A DNA stretch of 64,000 bases. It comes from CAVUQH01 sp963774445. Its GTDB lineage: Bacteria; Myxococcota_A; Polyangia; Haliangiales; Haliangiaceae. A model generated the notes under the pieces. That model was not told the DNA's origin. It worked only from the letters and a program-made list of their open reading frames with translations, and did no database searches. Each line of letters opens with the position of its first letter. Positions within the stretch are counted from its first letter, which is position 1. The translations under genes were made by a program, and so were the position numbers. Below are positions 7,415 through 21,409 of this stretch, one piece after another. The stretch spans positions 372,001-436,000 of the forward strand of contig CAVZFC010000038.1 in the NCBI GenBank assembly GCA_963774445.1. The letters are read 5' to 3'.

Positions 7415-9604
7415 GGGGCGGTGGCGTCCTTGGCGGGCGGAGGTGGCGGCGCCGGCCCGGTCTGGTGCACGGAGTCGAGGATCTCGGCCAGGGCCGGCTC
7501 GACGTCGCGGACCAGGACCTCGGACAGCGACACGGCGCCGACCCAGGCGATGCCGCCGGGCTGCGGGCGTGCCAGCAGCACGATGCGCAGGCGCTGGCTG
7601 CCGCCGACGCCCTGCACGACGGCGACGAGCTCGCGGGTGTGCCAGGCGCCGGGCACGTCGACGATCGGTTTTTTTGGCGACTCGATCTCGGCGCCCTCTT
7701 TGCGCGCCTCCTCCTGCATCACCGCCGCCTCTTTGTCGAGGGCGGCGTCGGCGTCGCCGTAGACGACGCGGAACGGCTCGACGGTGACTTCGGGCCACGG
7801 ATCGGGCTGTTCCCAGACCATCGGTCCCTGCCCCACCAGCCGCCACGAGTAGCGGGCCAGGGTGTCGGCGTAGCTGGTCGTCGCCACGCCGCCGGCGGCG
7901 TAGACGATCGACGCCGCGCCGATGGCGGCCAGGGCGGCGGCGACGACGCGGACGGCGGTGGTCTTGGCCAGCCGGAGCTGCGGCGACAGGAGCGCCGCCA
8001 CCAGCGCGCCGGCGACCAGGCCGCCCATGTGCGCCGACTGATCGATCGCCGTGTAATAGAAGCCTATGCCGACGTTGGCCAGGGTCAGGAAGATCAGGTT
8101 GCCCAGCAGCGCCCCGCGCCAGCGCGCGGGGTAGGCGTTGCGGTGGAGCGCCAGCTCGGCGACGGCGGCGCCGAGGACGCCGAACACCGCGCCGGAGGCG
8201 CCGGCCGAGATGCCGGGGCTGCCGAAGTAGTAGCTGGCGACGGCGCCGGCCAGGCCGGCGGTCATGTAGATGGCAAAGAAGCGGACGCGGCCGAACATCT
8301 GCTCCACCAGCCGGCCGAGGATCCACAGGCCGTACATGTTGAGGAAGATGTGCAGCAGGCCGACGTGGAGGAACATCGACGCCGGCAGGCGCCAGTACTC
8401 ACCGACGGCGACGGCCGGCTTGAGGTTGGCGCCCGCGCGCACGAGCGAGCCGGTGTCGGTGGTGGCGCCGATGAACAGCGAGACCAGACCGAACACCACC
8501 GCGTTGGCGACGACCAGGCCGACGGTGACCGGCACGCTGCGCCAGCCGACGCCCATCAGCCGCGGCGTGCGCGGCGGGACCGGCACGTCGCCGCTGGTGG
8601 CCAGCGCCGTCAGCCGGTCGGCCAGCTCGGCCACGGGCGGCGGGACGGCGTGCGGGCCCAGCTCTCCCGGAGTGTCGAGCGTCGAACAGGGTCTGCTCGG
8701 CGATCTCTTTGGCCCGCCGATCGCGGCCCGACAGCCGCGCGGCTTCCGTGAGCGACGAGCGCGCGCCGGTCCGGTCGCCGGCGTTCTTGCGCGCGATGCC
8801 GGACCAGAACTCGCGCGCGGCCCGCGGCATGGTGCCGAGCGGACCCTCGGGGGCGACGATCGCTTCGACCGCCGTGGTCCGGCCTACGAAGGCGAGGAAG
8901 ACCAGGCGCGCGCGGTTGACCAGGAACGCCAGCAGCGGCTCGTGGGCCAGCGGCGACTCTTCCAGGGTCTCGACCAGGGAGGCGGCATCTTCCAGATCGC
9001 CGGCCTCGCAGTAGGCGCGAACCATCTCGACCAGGAGCTGCGGAGAGATCGGCCCGGCCGGGTTGTCGATGTGGATCTCGTAGTGCTGGATCGCGTGCGG
9101 CCAGTCGCGCGCGTACAGATAGGTCATGACGATGCGCTCGTCGATCTGGCGCCGCGCCAGCGGGCTGGCCAGCTTGCTGCGGGTGTCACGCAGGGTGCCC
9201 ACGGCATCTTCGACGCGCCCCGAGCGGACCGCCAAGATCGACTCGACCAGCTCGCGCTCTTGCCGCGCGCCCAGGCCGGGCTGCAAGAGCTCGCGCAGAT
9301 CGATCAGCGCCAGCGCCACCTTGAGCCGGTCGCTGAGCAGCGCCCGCCGCGCCAGATCGCGCAGCATCGGCGGCACCAGCACCAGGCAAACGGCGCCGCC
9401 GATGGCGATGGCACCGAGCAGGTCGGCGATGCGATCGCCGCCGTGGGAGTCCTGCCGCCCGGCGAACGAGATCACCGCCAGGGTCAGGTCGGCGATCAGC
9501 ATCCAGGCGTAGGTGCGGTGGCCCGGAGGCAGGCGCCGGAACATCATCGGACCGACGTAGGCGGTCACGAGGATGACGGACAGGAGCAGGATTTCGAAGA
9601 ACAT
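7411..9604 (-). CDS. rhomboid-family intramembrane serine protease with long TPR-like N-terminal region; +1 frameshift near 8670-8685
   Basis: Reading from ATG 9604 gives two membrane segments (MFFEILLLSVILVTAYVG and about 58-80) and a helical-repeat region to about residue 308 (EIAEQTLFD). The next frame then supplies TPGELGPHAVPPPVAELADRL and the rhomboid core: HIFLNMYGLW, the catalytic-serine motif GASGAVFG and SAHMGGLVAG with the partner His. Removing one base gives a continuous 730-residue protein with exactly divisible length. Rhomboids cleave transmembrane substrates within the membrane. The C-terminal region is a soluble domain ending in a proline run. The gene follows accA by 25 nt and overlaps the extensin-like gene. 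Confidence 0.75.
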
Positions 9605-9629
9605 CGGGGTACTGCGCCGCCCTAGTGCA

Positions 9630-10607
<978 letters not shown>

Positions 10608-10652
10608 GAAGTCGGCTGTCTCCAGTCTAGCCCGCTACCGGTGCGCGGACGC

Positions 10653-11612
10653 TCAGCCATCGCGTAGGTAGCGCCGCAGGGCCGCCAGGTCAACCGTGGC
10701 CGCGTGAAGGTGCCAGTGCACGCCGGGATCAGACCGGTACCAGGCGAGCTGGCGCCGGGCGTAACGTCTTGAATTTCTTTTAATCAGGCGGATGGTTTCG
10801 GGGAGATCGATCTGCCCGTCGAGATAGCGGTGCATCTCGGCGTAGCCGATGGCCGCCTGCGACCGCAGGTTGGGGCCGTAACCGGCGGCGCGCAGAGACC
10901 GGACCTCGGCCTCGAGACCGGCCGCGATCATCGCCTCGACGCGGGCGTCGATGCGCGGGTAGAGCGTCTCGCGCTCGGGGGCGAGGCCGACGAGGGTGAC
11001 CCGATAGCGCGGCGGCACCCGGCGGTGGTCGTGGCGCCGCTGATGCTCGCTCATGGTCACGCCGGTCAGCGCGTAGACCTCGAGCGCCCGGGTGGTGCGG
11101 ATCAGATCGTTGGGATCGATACGCGCGGCGGAGTCGGGGTCCGCGTCGCGGAGGCGCTCCCACAGTGGGCGGACGCTGCCGGCCGCCTCGGCCTCGGCAG
11201 CCAGGCGGGCGCGAAACTCCGGATCGGCGGCAGGGCCCTCGAAGATCCCCAGGAGCAGCGCGCGGACGTACAGGCCGGTGCCGCCGGCGACCACGACCGG
11301 CACGCCGCGGGCGGCGCAGTCGGCGATGGCGTCGTCGGCCAGGGCGGCGAAGCGGGCGGCCGTCATCGCCTCGTCCGGAGCGGCGACGTCGATCAGATGA
11401 TGGCCGATGCGCTCCCGCTCGGCGGCGCTGACCTTGCCGGTGCCGATATCCATGCCCCGGTAGACCTGCTGCGAGTCGGCCGACACCACCTCGCCGCCGG
11501 ACTGCTCGGCCAGCGCCAGCGCCAGAGCGGACTTGCCGGCGCCGGTCGGGCCGACGACGACGACGAGCGGCGGACGGGTGTCGCTGTCGCCGTGGCTGCC
11601 CGGGGGATTCAC
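10653..11612 (-). CDS. miaA: tRNA dimethylallyltransferase
   Basis: A 319-residue MiaA homologue. The P-loop GPTGAGKSALALALAE is at residues 21-36, followed by VSADSQQVYRGMDIGTGK, VVAGGTGLYVRALLLG and the C-terminal RRYARRQLAWYR. MiaA adds a dimethylallyl group to A37 of tRNAs that read U-starting codons, before thiomethylation. The start is GTG 11612, supported by a TAGGCT box 6 nt upstream that implies a leaderless message. It heads the leftward run into accA and the rhomboid gene. Confidence 0.96.
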   Translation of the reverse strand: MNPPGSHGDSDTRPPLVVVVGPTGAGKSALALALAEQSGGEVVSADSQQVYRGMDIGTGKVSAAERERIGHHLIDVAAPDEAMTAARFAALADDAIADCAARGVPVVVAGGTGLYVRALLLGIFEGPAADPEFRARLAAEAEAAGSVRPLWERLRDADPDSAARIDPNDLIRTTRALEVYALTGVTMSEHQRRHDHRRVPPRYRVTLVGLAPERETLYPRIDARVEAMIAAGLEAEVRSLRAAGYGPNLRSQAAIGYAEMHRYLDGQIDLPETIRLIKRNSRRYARRQLAWYRSDPGVHWHLHAATVDLAALRRYLRDG

Positions 11613-11618
11613 GGGGGC

Positions 11619-11624
11619 AGCCTA
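11619..11624 (-). promoter_or_regulatory. TAGGCT -10 box of miaA (leaderless)
   Basis: On the minus strand TGCTAGGCT ends 6 nt before the GTG start of miaA. No clear -35 is seen, but the TG-containing extended -10 could compensate. Confidence 0.4.
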
Positions 11625-11653
11625 GCAGGCCGCTGAGACGAACAGCCCCTGTT

Positions 11654-11680
11654 AGTAGAAAGTCGAACGTTCTACTTTTT
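11654..11680 (+). terminator. hairpin with T-tract between divergent genes
   Basis: AGTAGAA and TTCTACT form a 7-bp stem around a 9-nt loop (11654-11676), followed by T5 ending at 11680. This is a short rho-independent-terminator shape on the plus strand, yet no plus-strand gene ends here; it lies 46 nt upstream of the hydrolase start, so it could act as an attenuator or operator. The loop/stem contains the palindrome GAACGTTC. Confidence 0.4.
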
Positions 11681-11726
11681 CGTGAGCTAGGCTGCCCTCG
11701 TCGTTGTCCACGGAGGAGGTGCGCCG

Positions 11727-12905
11727 ATGAAGCCGAAGCTCTGGTCATTCACTGTCGCTGTGGTGCTCGCTGCCTGCGGGGGAAACGGGCCGGGATCGTC
11801 GTCACCGGGCCAGCCGGACGGTGGAGGGTCGGGTCAGCCGACGTCCGACGTGGCCGGCTGCGACGGCCAGCTGCTACTCGCGAACCCCGACGACCCGGAG
11901 GTCGACGGCCCGTGGGCGGTCGGCGCGCGCACGGTCAAGATCGGTCGGCTGACGACCGAGGTCTGGTACCCGGCGACCCGAGCCAGCGCGGCCGGGACGG
12001 CGAAGGTGCAGTACGACATCCGCGACGAGCTGCCGCCGTCGCAGCGCGGCGCGATCCCGGACGCGGACAACACCTGGCAGGAGTGCGACTGCTCGCGCGA
12101 CTTGCCGATCGATGACGCCCACGGGCCCTACCCGGTGATCGTGTTCGTGCACGGGACGGCGTCGTTCCGCACGCAGTCGCTCACGGAGATGACGCACTGG
12201 GCGAGCCGGGGCTTCGTGGTGATTGCCGCCGACCACCCGGGGTTGAAGCTGGCCGACACGCTGGCGTTCGTCTGCCCCGATTCGGCGTCGGGGAATCAGG
12301 ATCTGACCGGCGACGTCGATGCGCTGCTGGACGCGGCGCGGTCGGCGTCGGGCGAGCTGGCGTTCCTCAGCGGTCACGTCGACACCGCGCATATGGCGCT
12401 GGTCGGGCACAGCGCCGGCGGCGGCACGGTCGCCGGGATGACCGGGCGCGACGGCGTGCGCGTGATCATGCCGTGGTCGGCCGGCTCGGCGGTGAGCGGC
12501 GGCGACGGGCTGGACGCGGTGATGTACGTGAGCGGCCAGAACGACGCCATCGCCAAGTACAGCGGCGTGGTCAGTGCGTACGAGTCGACGACGGCGTCGC
12601 CGCGCTATTTGGTGGGCATCGCCGACGCCGGGCACCTGGTGGTGTCGGATCTGTGCCAGCTGCGCAACGCGGGCGGCGAGGACATGCTGCAGGTGGCGCA
12701 GCGGTACAACGTCTGCGGGACGAATTTGGCGGGAAGCTTGTTCGACTGCGAGGACTTTTATATCGACGGGCCGACGGGATGGGCGATCACGAAGTACGCC
12801 ACCAGCGCGGTGCTCGAGACGGCGCTGCAGTGCACGGATCGATCGGCGGCGCTGGAGGGGCTGCAGGGTCGCTACGAGAAAGTCGGCGAGTTCCGGGCGG
12901 ACTGA
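11727..12905 (+). CDS. secreted alpha/beta hydrolase lipoprotein (chlorophyllase/PET-hydrolase-like)
   Basis: A 392-residue protein with a lipoprotein signal (VAVVLAAC, lipobox Cys 17), a Gly/Ser/Pro linker, and an alpha/beta hydrolase domain. The oxyanion region is PVIVFVHGTASFR, the nucleophile elbow is GHSAGGGT, and a late His in DAGHLVVSD completes a plausible triad. Paired cysteines (ECDCS, CQL, NVCG, DCED, QCTD) suit an extracytoplasmic protein. A strong GGAGGAGG ribosome site lies about 10 nt before ATG 11727. It is likely an esterase or depolymerase on the cell surface; the substrate is unknown. Confidence 0.8.
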   Translation: MKPKLWSFTVAVVLAACGGNGPGSSSPGQPDGGGSGQPTSDVAGCDGQLLLANPDDPEVDGPWAVGARTVKIGRLTTEVWYPATRASAAGTAKVQYDIRDELPPSQRGAIPDADNTWQECDCSRDLPIDDAHGPYPVIVFVHGTASFRTQSLTEMTHWASRGFVVIAADHPGLKLADTLAFVCPDSASGNQDLTGDVDALLDAARSASGELAFLSGHVDTAHMALVGHSAGGGTVAGMTGRDGVRVIMPWSAGSAVSGGDGLDAVMYVSGQNDAIAKYSGVVSAYESTTASPRYLVGIADAGHLVVSDLCQLRNAGGEDMLQVAQRYNVCGTNLAGSLFDCEDFYIDGPTGWAITKYATSAVLETALQCTDRSAALEGLQGRYEKVGEFRAD

Positions 12906-13018
12906 GGGTGCGGGGGGGGGGTGGGGGTCGAGTGGACGCAGTGGGGCGTCGGGGTGCTTCGATCGGGTTATTGTGTGGCCGTTTTGATGTCATACCCGTG
13001 TTGTATGCTCAATCAGAA
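12906..13018 (+). promoter_or_regulatory. promoter region of the RAYT gene with G10 run
   Basis: The gap holds a run of ten G (about 12912-12921), prone to sequencing and replication slippage, and a TATGCT -10-like box at 13004-13009 that ends 9 nt before the ATG at 13019. No gene is seen. Confidence 0.4.
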
Positions 13019-13807
13019 ATGAGCAGCTCCCCCGCCCGTCGATCCCGCACACGCCGTCGGCGCACGCGCGGCCGGCGGCCGCGCCGCGGTACGCAGACTG
13101 AGATGGCCTTCCGCACGCGCGGCGGAAAGCGCGCGGGGGCGGGGCGCAAGCGCGTCTTGCCGGGGCCGCGCCGGGTATCGCATCGGGCGCGGCCGCGATT
13201 TCCTTCGCGGCTTCCCCTTCACGTCACGACGCGGGTCGGCGATCACGTCCCGTACCTGCGCAATCACAAGCGCTGCCGGGTGATTCGGGCGGCCATGTAT
13301 GCGGTGCTCGACGACCCGGCGTTTCGCATCTGCCAGTTCTGCATCCAGGGCGATCATCTCCACCTCATCTGCGAGGCCGATGACGTCGATGCCCTCGCCC
13401 GCGGCATCAAGCGCTTCAAGCAGCGGGTGGCGCGTGGGATCAACCGTCAGCTGCGCCGCAAGGGCTCGGTCTTTTTCGACCGCTACCACCTGGAGCTATT
13501 GCGCACGCCCAGGCAGGTCCGCGCCTGCATCGCTTACGTGCTCAACAACGCGCGCAAGCACGGCGAGGAGCTCTCCGCCCGCTGGCCCAATCCGTTCTCC
13601 TCGGCCTGGTATTTCGAGGGCTGGCGCGCCGACGGCTGGCGCGACGGATGGGGGCCGCCGCGGGAGGGGCCGCCCGTGGCGCGCCCGGAGACGTGGCTGC
13701 TTCGCACCGGGTGGAAGCGGCATGGGCTCATCGGGCTCACCGAGGTGCCCGGAAGGCGCCGCGGCGTGACCGGCGACGGGCGGCGGTCCGGGGCCAGCGG
13801 CGACTAG
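13019..13807 (+). CDS. REP-associated tyrosine transposase (RAYT, Y1/HUH superfamily)
   Basis: A 262-residue protein with the GGKRAGAGRKRV stretch typical of myxobacterial RAYTs, then the Y1 transposase core: the HUH-type metal motif in QGDHLHLICEA and the catalytic-Tyr helix VRACIAYVLNNARKHG. RAYTs are usually single-copy, lack classic terminal ends and act on short palindromic REP sequences. The ATG at 13019 is supported by TATGCT 9 nt upstream; an alternative is ATG 13103 (MAFRTRGG), where family homology starts. The Arg-rich first 28 residues are therefore uncertain. A REP-like palindromic element follows 9 nt after the stop. Confidence 0.85.
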   Translation: MSSSPARRSRTRRRRTRGRRPRRGTQTEMAFRTRGGKRAGAGRKRVLPGPRRVSHRARPRFPSRLPLHVTTRVGDHVPYLRNHKRCRVIRAAMYAVLDDPAFRICQFCIQGDHLHLICEADDVDALARGIKRFKQRVARGINRQLRRKGSVFFDRYHLELLRTPRQVRACIAYVLNNARKHGEELSARWPNPFSSAWYFEGWRADGWRDGWGPPREGPPVARPETWLLRTGWKRHGLIGLTEVPGRRRGVTGDGRRSGASGD

Positions 13808-13815
13808 GGTGCTCT

Positions 13816-13980
13816 CTGATGATTCGTCACATCTCTCCAGCCAGCGCGTATCGGCTTCATTTCCGGTCGCCCTGAGCTTGTCGAAGGGCGCAACGTCCGC
13901 TCCCTTCGACTACGGCCGCGCTTCGCGCGACCTTCGCTCAGGGAGACCGGACATCTGGCCGAGATGTGACGAATCGTCAG
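13816..13980. repeat. 165-bp palindromic REP/REPIN-like element next to RAYT
   Basis: Outer arms 13816-13835 (CTGATGATTCGTCACATCTC) and 13961-13980 are inverted copies with one mismatch in 20. Inside them is a second imperfect inverted pair (13862-13877 with 13935-13951) and the sequence CCTGAGCTTGTCGAAGGG at 13871-13888, framed by CGCCCT/AGGGCG as a small hairpin. CTTGTCGAAGGG-type palindromes are a widespread REP-like family. Nested arms plus the adjacent RAYT make a REP doublet or a non-autonomous element the best reading. It also separates the convergent RAYT and mutL genes and could help termination. Confidence 0.7.
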
Positions 13981-13989
13981 AGCGGGGGG

Positions 13990-15858
<1,869 letters not shown>

Positions 15859-15888
15859 ATCGCCTGGTTAGCACGCCGCCCTGACACC

Positions 15889-15917
15889 TTGCACCGGCCC
15901 GACCTTTTCACTAGGCT
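15889..15917 (+). promoter_or_regulatory. TTGCAC-17-TAGGCT promoter of the epimerase gene (leaderless)
   Basis: A -35 TTGCAC (15889-15894) is spaced 17 bp from -10 TAGGCT (15912-15917), and the ATG of the next gene begins 7 nt later at 15925. This is the clearest example in the window of a consensus-like promoter whose start point coincides with the start codon. Confidence 0.6.
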
Positions 15918-15924
15918 GCCTGGG

Positions 15925-17015
<1,091 letters not shown>

Positions 17016-17019
<4 letters not shown>

Positions 17020-18140
17020 GCCGCCCCGAGGACGAACCGGACATCCCGACGCCGTCCACGCTCGACGGCGTGCCCGACGCCGAGGTGCCCGCCGACGCCG
17101 CCGATCTGGATCTCGACCCGATCGCCGACGTCTACGGCGAGGAGTACCTCGGCGGCGAAGCCGTGGTCCCACCCGGCGACTACGGCCCGCCCATCCCGTC
17201 GCGGCTACCTGACCACGCGCAGGTCTCCAGCGAGATGCGCGAGCTGGAGCGGCGGGTCCGCGCGCACATGACTCCGGCTTTCCCGGTGGAGCCACGGCGG
17301 CGCCTGCCGCTACGCTTTCTGTGGAGGCGCTACCGCAAGCTGGCCATGCGCGACCGCTCGGACTTCGTCAACGAGTTCGGCCGCGACCCGCTGCAAGCCG
17401 CGCGCGTCGCCCCGCTCCTGGAGTTCCTCTACCGCCGGTACTTCCGCGTCGAGGCGATCGGCCTGGACAACGTGCCCGACCACGGCCGCGCGCTGCTGGT
17501 GGCCAACCACTCGGGCACCCTGCCCTACGATGGCGCCATGGTCATGCACGCGGTGCGCAGCGAGCATCCGTCGCGCCGCGACGTGCGCCCCCTGGTCGAA
17601 GATTTCGTCTTCCACTTCCCCTACCTGGGCACCTTCATCAACCGAATCGGCGGCGTGCGCGCGTGCCAGGAAAACGCCACCCGCCTGCTCGAGCGCGATC
17701 AGCTGGTGGTCGTCTTCCCCGAAGGGGTCAAGGGGGTGGGCAAGCTGTACAAGGAGCGCTACAAGCTGCAGCGCTTCGGCCGCGGTGGCTTCGTCAAGCT
17801 GGCCCTGCGCACCCGCGCGACGATCGTCCCGGTGGCGATCGTCGGCGCCGAAGAGACGCACCCGATGCTGTCCAAGGTGACCTGGCTGGCCAAGAGCCTG
17901 GGCATCCCCTACGTGCCGATTACCCCGACCTTTCCCCTGCTCGGCCCGCTGGGTCTGCTGCCGCTGCCGGCCAAGTGGACCATTCATTTCGGCGAGCCGA
18001 TCGATCTCCCCGCCGAGTACGGCCCCGAGGCCGCCGACGATCGGATCCTGGTCGGGCGTCTGTCCGAGAACGTAAGGTCTCGGATCCAGACCATGATCGA
18101 AACCATCCTCGACGAACGACGGTCTGTGCTGCTCGGCTAG
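17016..18140 (+). CDS. lysophospholipid acyltransferase family protein (PlsC-like)
   Basis: A 374-residue protein with an acidic disordered N-terminus (about 1-75) and a PlsC-type acyltransferase domain. The His-Asp catalytic block is NHSGTLPYDG (His then Asp after six residues, rather than the classical HX4D), followed by FINRIGGVRACQENA, VVVFPEGVKGVGKLYKERYK and PVAIVGAEETHP. Such enzymes transfer acyl groups to glycerolipids at the inner membrane; the exact acceptor cannot be deduced. It is translationally coupled to the epimerase gene through an ATGA overlap. Confidence 0.85.
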
Positions 18141-18151
18141 CCCAGCTTTGC

Positions 18152-18157
18152 TAGGAT
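18152..18157 (+). promoter_or_regulatory. TTTGCTAGGAT extended -10 of the TPR gene
   Basis: TAGGAT with an upstream TG lies 17 nt before ATG 18175, in the gap after the acyltransferase stop. It resembles the other -10 boxes in this window. Confidence 0.35.
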
Positions 18158-18174
18158 CAGACCCAACGGTCTAG

Positions 18175-18723
18175 ATGGATACGCGCGACGACTTGGACGA
18201 ACTGCTCGAGAGCTGCCTGGACGCGGCGCGCGGGTTGCTCTCCAGCACCGAAGAGCCCGACGACGTGTGGGAGGCCAGCGAGCTGGCCAACCGCGCCATC
18301 GCGACCCGGCCCGACAGCGCCGAGGCGTGGCTGGTCAAAGGTCAGGTGATGAGCGCGCTGGGCGACGATCCAGCGGCGCTGGCGTGCGTGGAGAAATCGC
18401 TGTCCCTCGACCCGGAGCTGGCCGAGGCCAACTACTGGCACGCGGCCGTGCTCGCCGATCTCGAGCGCTTCCCCGAGGCGCTGGCCGCCGCCGAGCGCAC
18501 CTTTGCCGCGCTCGGCCCGCAAGACGACTGGCTGCTCGAGGAGCTGTTTTACGAGAAGGCGGCGATCCTCGACGCCATGGGCGAGCGCGACGCCGCGCTG
18601 GCGACCTTCGAGGCCGGCCTGATCGAGTTCCCCGACTCGCCGATCCTCAAGTCGGCGCTCGAGCCGCTGCGCCGCGAGCGCACGCGCAAGAGCTTCAAGG
18701 TCATCCGCGGCGGCCTCACCTAA
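18175..18723 (+). CDS. TPR-repeat protein
   Basis: A 182-residue soluble protein made mainly of tetratricopeptide-type helical pairs, e.g. AWLVKGQVMSALGDDPAALA, YWHAAVLADLERFPEALAAA and YEKAAILDAMGERDAALATF. TPRs mediate protein-protein contacts. There is no signal peptide, so it is probably cytoplasmic. It lies downstream of the acyltransferase pair with a possible own promoter and converges on the REC-kinase gene, 32 nt away. Partner unknown. Confidence 0.75.
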   Translation: MDTRDDLDELLESCLDAARGLLSSTEEPDDVWEASELANRAIATRPDSAEAWLVKGQVMSALGDDPAALACVEKSLSLDPELAEANYWHAAVLADLERFPEALAAAERTFAALGPQDDWLLEELFYEKAAILDAMGERDAALATFEAGLIEFPDSPILKSALEPLRRERTRKSFKVIRGGLT

Positions 18724-18755
18724 GCTCGCTGCGCGAGGGTGTCCTCAGCCGGCGA

Positions 18756-19882
18756 CTACGGCTGAGGTAGGCGGACGACGAAGCAGGTCGGCAGCTCCGG
18801 CAGCTCTTCGACGGCGATCGATCCGCCGTGGGCCTCGGCGACCAGCTTGCAGTAGTAGAGACCGAGGCCGCGGTTGGAGCGGGCGCCGGAGCGGCGTGCC
18901 TCGAGGCGGTAGTAGCGGCCGAAGATCCGGGCGCGCTCGCTCTCGGGCACCGGCGGACCGCCGTTGCCGACCCGGATCACCAGGTCGCTGCCTTCGCGGC
19001 CGGCGGCGACCACTACGTTGCCGCCGCGCGGCGCGTAGCGGACGGCGTTGTCGAGCAGGTTTTCGATCACCCGCTCGACCAGGTCGGCGTCGAGCATCCC
19101 CGAAATGTCGGGGTCGATCTCGAACGACACGGTCAGGTCGCGCATCTTGACCGTCGCCCCCTGGTGCCGGGCCGCGCGGTGGCACATCTCGCCGATGTTG
19201 CTCTCCACCGGATCGGCCACCAGGAGGCCCTCCTCGAGCTCCTCGACGTCGAGCAGGCCGGCCACCAGTGACAGCGACTTCTGCACCAGCTCGCGACAGT
19301 CGCCGAGGATCTCGCGGACCATCTCGGAGCCGTCCTCCGCGGTCTCCTCGATCATCAGATCGACGTTGCCCAGGAGCGCGCTGAGCGGGTTGCGCAGGTC
19401 GTGAACCACCAGCGACGCCAACAGCTGCTTGCGCTCTTGCGCCTGGCGAAGCGCGGCGTTGGCCACCGCCAGCTCGGCGTGCTGATCGCGCCGGGCGAGC
19501 AGGGTCTGGATGCGCGCGCGCAGCTCGAACAGATTGACCGGCTTGCCCAGGAAGTCATCGCATCCGGCGCGGAAGCCGCGCATCCGCGCCTCGCTGTCCT
19601 CGGCCCCGGTGATCAGCACGACGGGAAAGAACACTGCGGACGGCGCCAGCCGCTTGAGGTCGGCGACCAGCGCCGCGCCGTCGGCATCGGGAAGGCCCAT
19701 GTCGACGATCGCCAGATCGACGTCGCCGCCGGCCACCGCCTGGCGCGCGGCCGCGGCGCTGCCCACGCCGGTGACGCGATGCCCGGCGAGCTCGAGCCCC
19801 TCGCCGAGCACGGTCAAGATGTCGGGGTCGTCGTCGACCAGCAGCACGTTCCGGCGCCGCACCTCCACGGTATCGGTCGCCG

Positions 19883-19886
<4 letters not shown>
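18756..19886 (-). CDS. hybrid REC-histidine kinase
   Basis: A 376-residue cytoplasmic signalling protein with an N-terminal receiver and C-terminal kinase. REC spans about 12-130 (LLVDDDPDILTVL, phospho-acceptor Asp in LAIVDMGLPDADG, switch Thr in VVLITGAED and Lys in FLGKPVNLFELR). HisKA has VVHDLRNPLSALLGNVD, and the ATPase has ENLLDNAVRYAP and GLGLYYCKLVAEAHGG. REC in front of a kinase suggests it is itself phosphorylated to tune kinase output. Its start overlaps the stop of the FHA-GGDEF gene by four bases, so the two are made together. Confidence 0.9.
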
Positions 19887-20767
<881 letters not shown>

Positions 20768-20786
20768 ACGGCTACCGAATCGACAC

Positions 20787-21335
20787 TCAGTCTAACACCG
20801 AGTCGCGGTCGTCCGCGCACAGCAGCCTGTCATCACCTTCCTGGCGACAGACCAGCGCATCCACGATCCGATACGACCCGTCCTGGAAGCGGTATTGCTG
20901 CAACAGGTACCGGCGCCCACCGCTGAGCTTCCACCAGCCGCGCAGATCGCGGAAACCGTCCTCTCCGGCCCGGTCCAGCGGCTCGATGCCGGTGGCTGCC
21001 ACGGTGCCGAGGTAGCGACGGCAACCACCCCGGGCCCGCCCGCTGAACAGGTTCCAGTAGCAGTTGCCGTCCGCGGTGCAGAGCCGGCGGTCCACCGCCA
21101 CGATCTCGGCCTCCCCGTCGCCGTCGAGATCCCGGTCGGCCCGGTCGATGCGGGGCTCGGCGCCCAGCACGCCGTCGCGGCTGGGGTCGCCGCAGTCGCC
21201 TGCGGCCAGGGTCGCCGCGGGGCGGGGCCGTGCCGGGCCCCGGCCGACCGCCCGCGAGCCGCAGCCGAGCGGGCCCAGCGCCGCTGAAAGGAGGATCAGG
21301 ATCGGGCCGATCCGGTGCGGGCAGGCGCGGGTCAT
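20787..21335 (-). CDS. small secreted lipoprotein
   Basis: A 182-residue protein from the ATG at 21335, chosen because it directly precedes a lipoprotein signal (IGPILILLSAALGPLGC). The mature part contains DRDLDGDGEAEIVAVD, a calcium-binding-like acidic loop seen in FG-GAP-type repeats, and five or six cysteines. It may be a surface-exposed calcium-stabilised protein. It ends 19 nt before the FHA-GGDEF start on the same strand. No family recognised. Confidence 0.6.
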   Translation of the reverse strand: MTRACPHRIGPILILLSAALGPLGCGSRAVGRGPARPRPAATLAAGDCGDPSRDGVLGAEPRIDRADRDLDGDGEAEIVAVDRRLCTADGNCYWNLFSGRARGGCRRYLGTVAATGIEPLDRAGEDGFRDLRGWWKLSGGRRYLLQQYRFQDGSYRIVDALVCRQEGDDRLLCADDRDSVLD

Positions 21336-21409
21336 CGCCGCTCTGGTTGTACCAGAGCCGTGCATTCTTCGCGCGATCCGAGGATTATTTGCAATGGAGG
21401 GGCCTCCTG

